From Chitinophagaceae bacterium (GTDB taxonomy: Bacteria; Bacteroidota; Bacteroidia; Chitinophagales; Chitinophagaceae), in the NCBI GenBank assembly GCA_023957155.1, contig JAMLHK010000002.1, positions 62,001-126,000 of the forward strand: DNA of 64,000 nucleotides, in the 5' to 3' direction. This document shows, piece by piece, positions 35,728-44,164 of the stretch. Position 1 is the first letter of the stretch. Each line of letters begins with the position of its first letter. The notes beneath the pieces are model-generated. The model did no database searches. It had not been told where the DNA came from and saw nothing but the letters and a program-made list of their open reading frames with translations. A program made the translations under genes and the position numbers.

Positions 35728-38637
35728 ATGGTAAAAACAAAGCAAAAGACAGCAGGGGCTGACAGACCCGCGCGTGACCAGGAATATATCGAGGTGTACG
35801 GTACAAGAGTACATAACCTGAAGAATATTGATATCAACATTCCCAAACATAAGCTGGTCGTTATTACCGGCATCAGCGGCAGTGGTAAATCATCCCTGGC
35901 CTTCGATACGATTTATGCCGAGGGACAGCGGCGATATATGGAAACTTTCGGGGCTTATGCCCGCCAGTTTATCGGGGACATGGAAAGACCTGATGTAGAT
36001 AAGATTACCGGACTTTCACCGGTTATTTCCATAGAGCAAAAAACCACGAATAAAAATCCGCGATCTACTGTCGGTACGGTAACGGAGGTATACGATTTTC
36101 TCCGCCTGTTGTTTGCCCGTGCAGGAGACGCCTATTCCTATAACACGGGTAAACGGATGGTGAAATGGAGTGAAGAGGAGATTGTTGAAAATATTTTTAA
36201 GCGGTTTAAAGGAAAAAAAATTTCTATCCTTGCTCCATTAGTACGGGGACGTAAAGGGCATTACCGGGAGTTATTTGAAGATATTCGGAAAAAGGGATTT
36301 GTGAAAGTCAGGATAGATGGGGAGATAAAAGACCTGGTTGCGAAAATGCAGGTAGACCGGTATAAAATTCATGATATAGAAGTAGTGGTTGATCGTTTGA
36401 AAGTGGAGGATGAGTTTAAGGTACGTATAAGCCAGAGTGTGCAGCAGGCATTGCGGTTGGGAAAAGATCTGCTGTTCGTTAGTCTTGTAGATAAGGAAGG
36501 AGCAAAAGGGACAATATCTGAAGCGGCTTACTCTAAAATGTTGATGTGCGAGGACACCGGTTTGTCTTATGAAGAACCTTCTCCCAACAGCTTTTCTTTT
36601 AATTCGCCTTATGGTGCCTGTCCGGTATGCAAAGGATTAGGTTCGGTATACCAGGTGAACATGGACGAAGTAATACCTAACCCGGATTTAAGTATTAACC
36701 AGGGTGCTATTGTTCCGTTGGGCGAGGAGCGTGAGGCTTTTGTATTCAGACAGGTGCAGCAACTGGCTAAGAAAAATAAATTTAGTCTTGATAAGCCGCT
36801 AAAAGAGCTGCCGGAGAAAATGTTGAATCTGCTGTTGTATGGCGATGAGGCCGGCATGGTTGAAGTGGATATGGGCTTCGACGAAGCAAAAAATAACGGA
36901 CATGTGTATGCTACGGAATTTGAAGGGATCATTAATCAGCTCAGGCGATGGTTTGCCGGGGGCTCCAGTGAGCATATACAGCAATGGGCGGAAAAATTTA
37001 TGGAGCTTAGACCCTGTGAAGCCTGCGGCGGTGCGAGGCTTAAAAAGGAAAGTCTGTGGTTTAAAGTAGATGGAGAAAATATTGCGGCATTAAGCGGGAT
37101 GAGCCTTGATCAGTTCATGCAATGGTTTAGCGGGATAGAAGAACGATTGACTTCACGGCAAAATACGATCGCCAAAGATGTGATAAAGGAAATACGTGAA
37201 AGGTTACGTTTTTTGTTGGATGTAGGACTTACCTATCTTACCCTTGATCGTCCTTCCCGTACATTAAGCGGGGGAGAGTCTCAGCGTATACGACTGGCAA
37301 CACAAATCGGATCTCAGTTGCAGGGCATTACCTATATTCTTGATGAGCCTTCAATTGGGTTGCATCAGCGTGACAATCACCGACTGATAACAGCACTTCA
37401 AAATTTAAGGGATATCGGAAACAGTGTATTGGTGGTGGAACATGATAAAGATATTATGCTGGCTGCCGATTACCTGGTAGATATTGGCCCCCGCGCAGGT
37501 TTTTATGGCGGAGAGATTGTTGCGGGAGGGATCCCCTCCGAATTGTTGAAATTAGACACCCTCACTTCTTCTTATCTTAATGGTCACCGGCAGATAGAAA
37601 TTCCCGGGGAAAGACGAAAAGGCAGCGGGAAGGTGTTTGAATTGAAAGGGGCTAAAGGGAACAACCTGAAAAAAGTAGATGTGAAATTCCCGCTTGGAAA
37701 GCTGATTGTGGTAACAGGTGTGAGCGGGAGTGGTAAATCAACCCTGGTAAACGAAACCCTGTATCCTGTTCTGATGAAGCATGCTTACGGATCAAGAATG
37801 CAGCCATTGGAGTATTCATCAGTAAAAGGATTAGAGCATATTGATAAGGTGATTGAAATTGATCAGTCGCCGATTGGCCGCACACCGCGTAGTAATCCGG
37901 CTACCTATTGCGGCTTTTTCACTGAGATCAGGCAATTGTTTGCTGCTATTCCCGAAGCCAAAATCAGGGGGTATAATGCAGGTCGGTTTTCTTTTAACGT
38001 GAAAAGCGGCCGCTGCGATGTGTGTGAAGGCGGGGGTATGCGGGTTATTGAAATGAACTTTTTACCTGACGTGTATGTGCCTTGTGAAAAATGCCAGGGT
38101 AAGCGGTATAACCGGGAAACACTGGAGATCAGGTATAAGGGAAAATCCATCAGTGATGTGCTGGATATGACCGTAGATGAAGCGGTAGCTTTCTTCCAGC
38201 ATATACCTTACCTGCACCGGAAAATAAAGGTATTGCAGGATGTGGGACTGGGCTATATCACTTTAGGACAGAATGCAGTTACACTGAGCGGCGGTGAGGC
38301 ACAAAGAGTAAAGCTGTCTACCGAGCTGGCAAAAAAAGACACGGGTAAAACCTTCTATATTTTGGATGAGCCTACCACGGGATTGCATTTTGAAGATATA
38401 CGGCACTTACTTGCGGTATTGAATAAGCTCGTAGACCGGGGTAATACCGTATTGGTAATTGAGCACAACATGGATGTTATAAAAGTGGCGGATCATGTTA
38501 TTGATATTGGACCCGAAGGCGGGGATGGCGGAGGAAGAATATTGTTTGAAGGAACACCGGAAGGGTTGGTAAAATGTAAAGAGAGTTATACCGGGTTCTA
38601 TCTAAAGCACGAATTGGAGGAGAGCAGAAGGAGGTGA
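35728..38637 (+). CDS. uvrA: Excinuclease ABC subunit A
   Basis: Damage-recognition ATPase of nucleotide excision repair. Two ABC domains: Walker A GISGSGKSSLAFDTIYAEGQ and VTGVSGSGKSTLVNETLYP, signatures LSGGESQRIRLA and LSGGEAQRVKLS. Zinc modules CPVCKGLG / CEACGGARLK and CDVCEGGGMRVIEM / CEKCQGKRYN. Start ATG 35728 (969 aa) rather than the upstream ATG at 35695, because family proteins begin shortly before YIEVYGTRVHNLKNI and a promoter-like TATCTTCG lies at about 35711. Length normal. Confidence 0.96.
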   Translation: MVKTKQKTAGADRPARDQEYIEVYGTRVHNLKNIDINIPKHKLVVITGISGSGKSSLAFDTIYAEGQRRYMETFGAYARQFIGDMERPDVDKITGLSPVISIEQKTTNKNPRSTVGTVTEVYDFLRLLFARAGDAYSYNTGKRMVKWSEEEIVENIFKRFKGKKISILAPLVRGRKGHYRELFEDIRKKGFVKVRIDGEIKDLVAKMQVDRYKIHDIEVVVDRLKVEDEFKVRISQSVQQALRLGKDLLFVSLVDKEGAKGTISEAAYSKMLMCEDTGLSYEEPSPNSFSFNSPYGACPVCKGLGSVYQVNMDEVIPNPDLSINQGAIVPLGEEREAFVFRQVQQLAKKNKFSLDKPLKELPEKMLNLLLYGDEAGMVEVDMGFDEAKNNGHVYATEFEGIINQLRRWFAGGSSEHIQQWAEKFMELRPCEACGGARLKKESLWFKVDGENIAALSGMSLDQFMQWFSGIEERLTSRQNTIAKDVIKEIRERLRFLLDVGLTYLTLDRPSRTLSGGESQRIRLATQIGSQLQGITYILDEPSIGLHQRDNHRLITALQNLRDIGNSVLVVEHDKDIMLAADYLVDIGPRAGFYGGEIVAGGIPSELLKLDTLTSSYLNGHRQIEIPGERRKGSGKVFELKGAKGNNLKKVDVKFPLGKLIVVTGVSGSGKSTLVNETLYPVLMKHAYGSRMQPLEYSSVKGLEHIDKVIEIDQSPIGRTPRSNPATYCGFFTEIRQLFAAIPEAKIRGYNAGRFSFNVKSGRCDVCEGGGMRVIEMNFLPDVYVPCEKCQGKRYNRETLEIRYKGKSISDVLDMTVDEAVAFFQHIPYLHRKIKVLQDVGLGYITLGQNAVTLSGGEAQRVKLSTELAKKDTGKTFYILDEPTTGLHFEDIRHLLAVLNKLVDRGNTVLVIEHNMDVIKVADHVIDIGPEGGDGGGRILFEGTPEGLVKCKESYTGFYLKHELEESRRR

Positions 38638-38728
38638 GACCGTAAAACAGTAAAATGATAAGAGCAGGAGTAGGGACGGTATGTATTAAAATGAATATCT
38701 TAGCACAAGGTACCGCCTGTTCGGGATG

Positions 38729-38841
38729 TATTCCAAATTGTTGCACCACTTTCCCTCTCAGCTGTGCGGAGAGGGAATAAAAGCCAGCCTGTCGGCAGAC
38801 AGGGGTGAGGGCAATTAAATAAGCAGCGATAATTTGGAATA
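38729..38841. repeat. MITE-like element with 11-bp terminal inverted repeats
   Basis: TATTCCAAATT (38729-38739) and AATTTGGAATA (38831-38841) bound a 113-bp segment that holds two more perfect hairpins: TTCCCTCTC / GAGAGGGAA (38751-38759, 38769-38777) and CCTGTC-GGCA-GACAGG (38788-38803), followed by GGGTGAGGGC. No coding potential. Lies in the 259-bp gap after uvrA. Unrelated to the A/B repeat family. Confidence 0.5.
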
Positions 38842-38896
38842 TGATGGACCGTTCGTTAAGCGGTTGCTTTTTTCGCAGTAACTCTAATATATTGAA

Positions 38897-39733
38897 ATGA
38901 AAAAAATTATTTTACTCTTAGTGAGCGGCTTGATGCTTCAATCTGTTTTTGCCCAGAAAAATGTTCCGGTTACCATTGCCACGTATAATCTTCGGTTTAA
39001 TAATCCAAACGATGGACCGAATGCCTGGCCACAACGAAAGGAAAATGTAAAGGCGCTCATCCGTTTTCATGAATTTGATTTATTCGGCACAGAAGAAGGG
39101 CTGATAGACCAGTTGAAGGACATTGCCGAACTGGAGGAGTTCGCCTATACGGGTAAAGGCCGCGATGACGGGAGGGAAGCAGGAGAACATTCTGCTATAT
39201 TTTACAGGAAAAGCAGGTTTGAGTTACTGCAATCGGGTGATTTCTGGTTGAGCGAAACACCCGATAAGCCGGGAAAAGGCTGGGATGCGACATGTTGCAA
39301 CCGGATATGTTCTTGGGGAAAATTTAAAGATAAGCAGACTAAAAAAATATTCTTTTTCTTTTGCGTGCATTTCGATCACCAGGGGGTTATTGCCCGAAAG
39401 GAGTCCGGCAAACTCATGGTGAAGAAAATTAAAGAAATAGCGGGGAATAAGCCTGTGGTGTGTGTAGGTGATTTTAATTCTACTCCTGAAACTGAGCAGA
39501 TACAGGAGATGCAGACCCTGCTGAGAGACGCTTATAAAGTAACAGAAGCCCCTTCTTATGGACCGGAGGGGACGTTTAATGCATTTAAGTTCAATGCACC
39601 GCTGAAAGCAAGGATTGATTATATTTTTGTGAGCCCCGGAATAAGAGTGCTTAAATACGGTGTACTTAGTGATTCCAAAGATCTGCGCTATCCTTCAGAC
39701 CACCTTCCTGTAGTGATAAAAGCCATTTTTTAG
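38897..39733 (+). CDS. Exported endonuclease/exonuclease/phosphatase family protein
   Basis: EEP-fold metal-dependent phosphodiesterase. Signal peptide MKKIILLLVSGLMLQSVFAQ, then IATYNLRFNNPNDG, GTEEGLIDQL, VCVGDFNSTPETEQ and the C-terminal YPSDHLPVVIKAIF with the catalytic Asp-His. 278 residues is typical of secreted Bacteroidota members. It is the first of a run of exported phosphoesterases on the same strand. Substrate could be a phosphodiester, a lipid head group or nucleic acid. Confidence 0.92.
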   Translation: MKKIILLLVSGLMLQSVFAQKNVPVTIATYNLRFNNPNDGPNAWPQRKENVKALIRFHEFDLFGTEEGLIDQLKDIAELEEFAYTGKGRDDGREAGEHSAIFYRKSRFELLQSGDFWLSETPDKPGKGWDATCCNRICSWGKFKDKQTKKIFFFFCVHFDHQGVIARKESGKLMVKKIKEIAGNKPVVCVGDFNSTPETEQIQEMQTLLRDAYKVTEAPSYGPEGTFNAFKFNAPLKARIDYIFVSPGIRVLKYGVLSDSKDLRYPSDHLPVVIKAIF

Positions 39734-39762
39734 GGTAATGAATGTCTAAATTATTGTAGACA

Positions 39763-41295
39763 ATGAAATATAAAAGCCGCTTTCTCTTTATTGCCGTACT
39801 TCTTCATTTTTTAATGAATGAAGGGTATAGCCGTGAGCATATAATGGTTGGAGATGATGGTCAGAAAATACGTACCCTTATCATTGTCTTTGATGGGTTA
39901 CGTCCCGATTATATACGCCCTGAGTGGATGCCCAATTTGTATGCTTTCCGCAACAAAGCCGTCTATGGAAAAAATCATCATAGTGTTTTTCCTACGGTAA
40001 CCCGTGTTAATGCAGCTTCTTATATTACCGGAAGCTACCCTGCAGAACACGGCTTGATGGGCAATAGTATTTATATACCGGAAGTGAATACGCGAAAGAT
40101 CCTGAATTCGGGAAATGCAGATGATCTTAAGCAGGTTATGGAAGCCACTTCCGGAAAATTGCTTACGGCGCCATCGCTTGGCGAGCTATTACGATCTGCC
40201 GGGGAAAAGTTGTTTGTGTACAGCTCAGGTTCAACAGGGCAGGCATTCCTCCAAAACCATACGGTTAACGGCGTGGTTATTAATCCGCAAATGATATTAC
40301 CTGAAACATTCCGGGAAGAACTCATCGCGGCGGTGGGTGCTCCTCCCGCAGATGCCGTTCCCAATACGGAAAGGCATCGTTGGGTAACTGATGCGCTGTG
40401 CAGGTATACGCTAAGCCCGGAAGGACCGTTAGTAAGCGCTATCTGGTTATCAGATCCTGATGGTACGGCACATGAATATGGCATGGGAGTACCCATAACT
40501 ACCCGGTCGTTACAAATTGTAGATGCGGCATTTGGCAGGATATTAGACAGTATCCGGACAAAAGGTCTCGAAAACGTTTTTAACGTTATTGTTACTGCCG
40601 ATCATGGTTTTGTAACCCATATCGGGAAACAGGGGTTATCGGGTTTCTTAATTGAAAAGCAACTTAAAAAAGATAAGGACTCTGATGATGTAATACTGGC
40701 AGGTGGCGCGATCTATGTGAAAGATCATAACCAGGAGAAAATAAAAAAAATCGTTGAGGTGTTACAGCAGGAAGAATGGGTTGGCGCAATTTTTACGAAA
40801 GCGGCTAAACCGGGCGCTGTGAAGGGCCAGGTGAAAGGAACATTATCTTTTGATGCCATACGCTGGAACCATTCCCAACGTGCTGCAGACATCCTGGTTA
40901 CCGTAAACTGGAATGATAACCCGAACAGCTTAGGATTTGCCGGAACAGATTTTGCTACAGGAGTTGCCGGGCATGGAGGTTCGAGTCCCTATGAAATACA
41001 TATTCCGTTGATAGCTTACGGACCTTCATTCAAAGCGTCTTTTGAAAGTGATTTGCCTACTTCTAATATTGATATTGTACCTACGGTATTGTTTCTAAAT
41101 AAGATGGTAGTGCCTCAACAGATGCAGGGAAGGATTATGTATGAGTTGCTGCGGGATAACCGTATTCCGGCGGCAGTGCCCCGAAAACAGGTTATAGAAG
41201 TTAAAACCAATTCAAAACAGCGCTACCGGCTCAAATTAGAGCAAACAGTGCTCGGGAAATATCGTTATATTGATTACCTGGGGGTAACCCGGTAA
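39763..41295 (+). CDS. Exported alkaline-phosphatase-superfamily phosphodiesterase (NPP-like)
   Basis: Type I nucleotide pyrophosphatase/phosphodiesterase-like enzyme. Signal peptide SRFLFIAVLLHFLMNEGYS, first metal Asp in LIIVFDGLRPDYIRP, Thr nucleophile in FPTVTRVNAASYITGSYPAEHG, second metal site in DPDGTAHEYG and VTADHGFVTH, and His in GVAGHGGSSPYEIHIPL. 510 aa. 29 bp after the EEP gene, so probably in the same operon. Substrates may be phosphodiesters or nucleotides. Confidence 0.9.
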   Translation: MKYKSRFLFIAVLLHFLMNEGYSREHIMVGDDGQKIRTLIIVFDGLRPDYIRPEWMPNLYAFRNKAVYGKNHHSVFPTVTRVNAASYITGSYPAEHGLMGNSIYIPEVNTRKILNSGNADDLKQVMEATSGKLLTAPSLGELLRSAGEKLFVYSSGSTGQAFLQNHTVNGVVINPQMILPETFREELIAAVGAPPADAVPNTERHRWVTDALCRYTLSPEGPLVSAIWLSDPDGTAHEYGMGVPITTRSLQIVDAAFGRILDSIRTKGLENVFNVIVTADHGFVTHIGKQGLSGFLIEKQLKKDKDSDDVILAGGAIYVKDHNQEKIKKIVEVLQQEEWVGAIFTKAAKPGAVKGQVKGTLSFDAIRWNHSQRAADILVTVNWNDNPNSLGFAGTDFATGVAGHGGSSPYEIHIPLIAYGPSFKASFESDLPTSNIDIVPTVLFLNKMVVPQQMQGRIMYELLRDNRIPAAVPRKQVIEVKTNSKQRYRLKLEQTVLGKYRYIDYLGVTR

Positions 41296-41340
41296 TAATA
41301 AAAAGATAGTCGTAAGCTATTAAAAATTAAACCGGTTTTT

Positions 41341-42429
41341 ATGTCAGGGTCTGATTCAAGGCGCTTCATTTGCGCACTCTTTGTATTCTTATGTTTTGCC
41401 AGCGCAGCGGCACAGCAGCAAAAGTATACGCCTCCTGCGCTCAGTGATGCGGCTTCCTGGTCTGTTATTCTATTGCCTGACCCGCAAACCTATCAGCGGT
41501 ATGAACGAAACCAGCCGTTATTTGAATTAATGACAGCGTGGATAAGCGAAAATATTGATCCGCTGAATATAAAATTAGTGATCTGTACCGGTGATCTGGT
41601 GCAGCATAATGAAATGATCAACCCGGATGGGATAAACGCAAACCAGCCCAGCAAGCAGCAGTGGGCTGCTATAGCACATGCGTTTAACAGGCTGGATAGC
41701 AAAGTGCCTTATGTGCTTGCAGCAGGCAATCACGATTATGGGTATGATAATATCAGTGTACGGCGCTCTAATTACAACACCTATTTCCCCGTAGATAAGA
41801 ATTTAAAAACGCAGGAGATCCTTCGTGAAGTGACGCTTAATGCAGAGGGCATACCGACTATGGAAAATGCTGCCTTTGAGCTGGTCTCCCCGCAGGGAAG
41901 GAAATTCCTGTTGTTTAATCTTGAGTTTGCGCCACGTGATACCGTAATTGCCTGGGCAAAAAACATAGCCGCACGGGATCAATATAAAAACCATACCGGT
42001 ATAGTACTTACCCATTCTTATCTAAATGCAAAAGGGCAACAGATCGAGAAAGAGAACTATCCTGTTTCAGATGGTAATTACGGCGCTGCGATATGGCAAA
42101 AGCTGGTACGGCCTTCATCCAATATCCAGTTGGTTTTTTCCGGTCATATCGGATCGCCTGATAATGCAAAAGAGCATGTTGGGTTCAGAACAGATAAAAA
42201 TGCGGCCGGGAAAAAGGTAAACCAGATGGTATTTAATGCACAGGCAATGGGTGGCGGATGGAGTGGCAACGGGGGAGACGGATGGTTACGTATTCTTGAA
42301 TTTTTACCCGATGGAAGAACCGTTAAGGTTAAGACCTTTTCTCCTTTTTTCGCTATTTCACCCACAACGCAGCAGTTTGCGTGGCGTACAGCCCCGTACG
42401 ATCAGTTTGAGTTTCAAATGGATGAATAG
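41341..42429 (+). CDS. Exported calcineurin-like metallophosphoesterase
   Basis: Signal sequence FICALFVFLCFASAAAQQ and all metallophosphoesterase motifs: LLPDPQTY (D of the first block), ICTGDLVQHN, LAAGNHDYG, VLTHSY and FSGHIGSP. 362 aa. 45 bp after the NPP-like gene, same strand. Acts in the periplasm or outside the cell. Specific ester unknown. Confidence 0.9.
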   Translation: MSGSDSRRFICALFVFLCFASAAAQQQKYTPPALSDAASWSVILLPDPQTYQRYERNQPLFELMTAWISENIDPLNIKLVICTGDLVQHNEMINPDGINANQPSKQQWAAIAHAFNRLDSKVPYVLAAGNHDYGYDNISVRRSNYNTYFPVDKNLKTQEILREVTLNAEGIPTMENAAFELVSPQGRKFLLFNLEFAPRDTVIAWAKNIAARDQYKNHTGIVLTHSYLNAKGQQIEKENYPVSDGNYGAAIWQKLVRPSSNIQLVFSGHIGSPDNAKEHVGFRTDKNAAGKKVNQMVFNAQAMGGGWSGNGGDGWLRILEFLPDGRTVKVKTFSPFFAISPTTQQFAWRTAPYDQFEFQMDE

Positions 42430-42456
42430 CGGGTACAGAACTTTTGATTTCCTCTG

Positions 42457-42464
42457 TATCTTTG
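42457..42464 (+). promoter_or_regulatory. -7 promoter element, 4 nt from the M20 start codon
   Basis: TATCTTTG, then GTAT, then ATG at 42469. Suggests a separate, leaderless transcript for the amidohydrolase gene. Confidence 0.5.
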
Positions 42465-42468
42465 GTAT

Positions 42469-43647
42469 ATGCTAAAAGATAAAATTAAGCAGCTTGCTTC
42501 TCAATACAGCCCCGATTTAATTTCTATTCGGCATCATTTACATGCTCATCCTGAGCTGAGTTATCATGAATTTGAGACTTCTAAATTTGTACAAGAGCAG
42601 TTAGCCGCATTAGGTATACCCTATACCATTATGGCAACGACCGGGGTGGTAGGTTTGCTGAAAGGAAAAAATCCGGATAAGAGAGTGATCGCATTAAGAG
42701 CTGATATGGATGCGCTTCCTATCAGCGAAGAAAATGAGGTACCTTATAAGTCCCGGAATGCGGGCGTTATGCATGCCTGCGGACATGATGTACATACTAC
42801 CTGCCTGTTGGGCGCTACCCGTATATTATCCGAATTAAGAGAAGAGTGGGAGGGTACTATCAAGCTGATCTTTCAGCCCGGCGAGGAGAAAAACCCGGGT
42901 GGCGCCAGTCTCCTGATAAAAGAAGGTGTGCTGGAGCATCCGCGTCCATCCGCAATATTAGGGCTGCATGTGCATCCTCAGCTGGAGGCGGGTAAATATC
43001 GTTTCCGGGGAGGAAAGATCATGGCCAGCGCAGACGAATTATATTTTACGATTAAAGGCAGGGGAGGACATGCGGCCGCTCCGCAGGAAACGGTGGATAC
43101 GATCCTGGTGGCGGCTCAGCTTATCGTAGCCTTACAACAAATCATAAGCCGCAATAGCAGTCCTTTTTCTCCTTCGGTATTATCTATTACCTCCATCCAG
43201 GGAGGGCATACTACTAACGTTATTCCCGGTGAAGTAAAGCTGATGGGTACTTTCCGGGCGATGGATGAAGTGTGGAGGTATAAGGCGCACGACCTGATAC
43301 GTAAAATGTCTGCCGAGCTGGTACATAGCATGGGGGCTGAAATTGATATGGTGATTGATGTGGGTTATCCGACAGTATATAATAATGAAAGATTAAATGC
43401 TGCTGCCGTTGCCGCAGCGGCTGAGTATGCGGGAGCTGAAAATATTGAAGAAGCTGAATTACGGATGGGTGCCGAGGATTTCGGCTTTTATTCACAAGTG
43501 ATACCCGGCTGTTTTTATCGCTTGGGAGCCGGTAATGTAGCGAAAGGAATTACCTCGGGTGTTCATACCCCTACTTTCGACATAGATGAAAAGGCAATAT
43601 CCTTAGGCGCCGGCATGATGGCCTGGCTGGGTGCAACGGTGAATTAA
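42469..43647 (+). CDS. M20 family amidohydrolase (N-acyl-amino-acid hydrolase-like)
   Basis: Di-metal peptidase-fold enzyme that removes acyl groups from N-acyl amino acids or similar amides. IRHHLHAHPELSYHEFET, RADMDALPISEENEVPYKS, MHACGHDVHTTCLLG (metal ligands), FQPGEEKNPGGAS (catalytic Glu), and the dimerisation domain (FTIKGRGGHAAAPQETVD). No signal peptide, so cytoplasmic. 392 aa, usual length. It has its own promoter, though in line with the phosphoesterase genes. Confidence 0.94.
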   Translation: MLKDKIKQLASQYSPDLISIRHHLHAHPELSYHEFETSKFVQEQLAALGIPYTIMATTGVVGLLKGKNPDKRVIALRADMDALPISEENEVPYKSRNAGVMHACGHDVHTTCLLGATRILSELREEWEGTIKLIFQPGEEKNPGGASLLIKEGVLEHPRPSAILGLHVHPQLEAGKYRFRGGKIMASADELYFTIKGRGGHAAAPQETVDTILVAAQLIVALQQIISRNSSPFSPSVLSITSIQGGHTTNVIPGEVKLMGTFRAMDEVWRYKAHDLIRKMSAELVHSMGAEIDMVIDVGYPTVYNNERLNAAAVAAAAEYAGAENIEEAELRMGAEDFGFYSQVIPGCFYRLGAGNVAKGITSGVHTPTFDIDEKAISLGAGMMAWLGATVN

Positions 43648-43652
43648 AGCCA

Positions 43653-44164
43653 GCGGTCGGCACCCGAAGGGTCAGACCGCTGGGATGTGCAGACAAAAAA
43701 ATGCCCGGCATTAGCCAGTCTATATTATTCTGTTAAGCTTTCCGGTCTGACGCCGTTGCGTGCCGACCGGAAAGGCAGCGGTCGGTACCGAAGGTCAGAC
43801 CGCGAAAAATGTAGGCTTAAAAAAATATCTGGTATTAGCCAGCCTCTTTATTCTGTTAAGCTTTCCGGTCTGACGCCGTTGCGTACTGACCGGAAAGGCA
43901 GCGGTCGGTACCGGAGGTCAGACCGCGAAAAATGTCGGCTTAAAAAAATGCCCGGTATTAGCCAGCCTCTTTATTCTGTTAAGCTTTCCGGTCTGACGCC
44001 GTTGCGTGCCGACCGGAAAGGCAGCGGTCAGCACCGAAGGTCAGACCGCGAAAAATGTCGGCTTAAAAAAATATCTGGTATTAGCCAGCTTCTTTATTCT
44101 GTTAAGCTTTCCGGTCTGACGCCGTTGCGTACCGACCGGAAAGGCGCGGTCTATGGTCTGCCGC
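43653..44164. repeat. Tandem array of the A/B repeat with an exact 123-bp period
   Basis: B 43653-43680 (with an extra C and matching G that add one stem pair), A 43738-43774, B 43778-43803, A 43861-43897, B 43901-43926, A 43984-44020, B 44024-44049, A 44107-44143, remnant B 44146-44164. A starts are exactly 123 bp apart. As 123 is divisible by 3, a plus-strand frame of 179 codons (43687-44226) stays open as a 41-residue repeat; it has no start context or family and is not called a gene. The array fills the gap between two convergent genes. Confidence 0.93.

Noticed and set aside
43653-44143. CRISPR array
   Set aside because: Regular spacing, but the intervening segments are near-identical between units, the repeats are long palindromes, and no cas genes are present.
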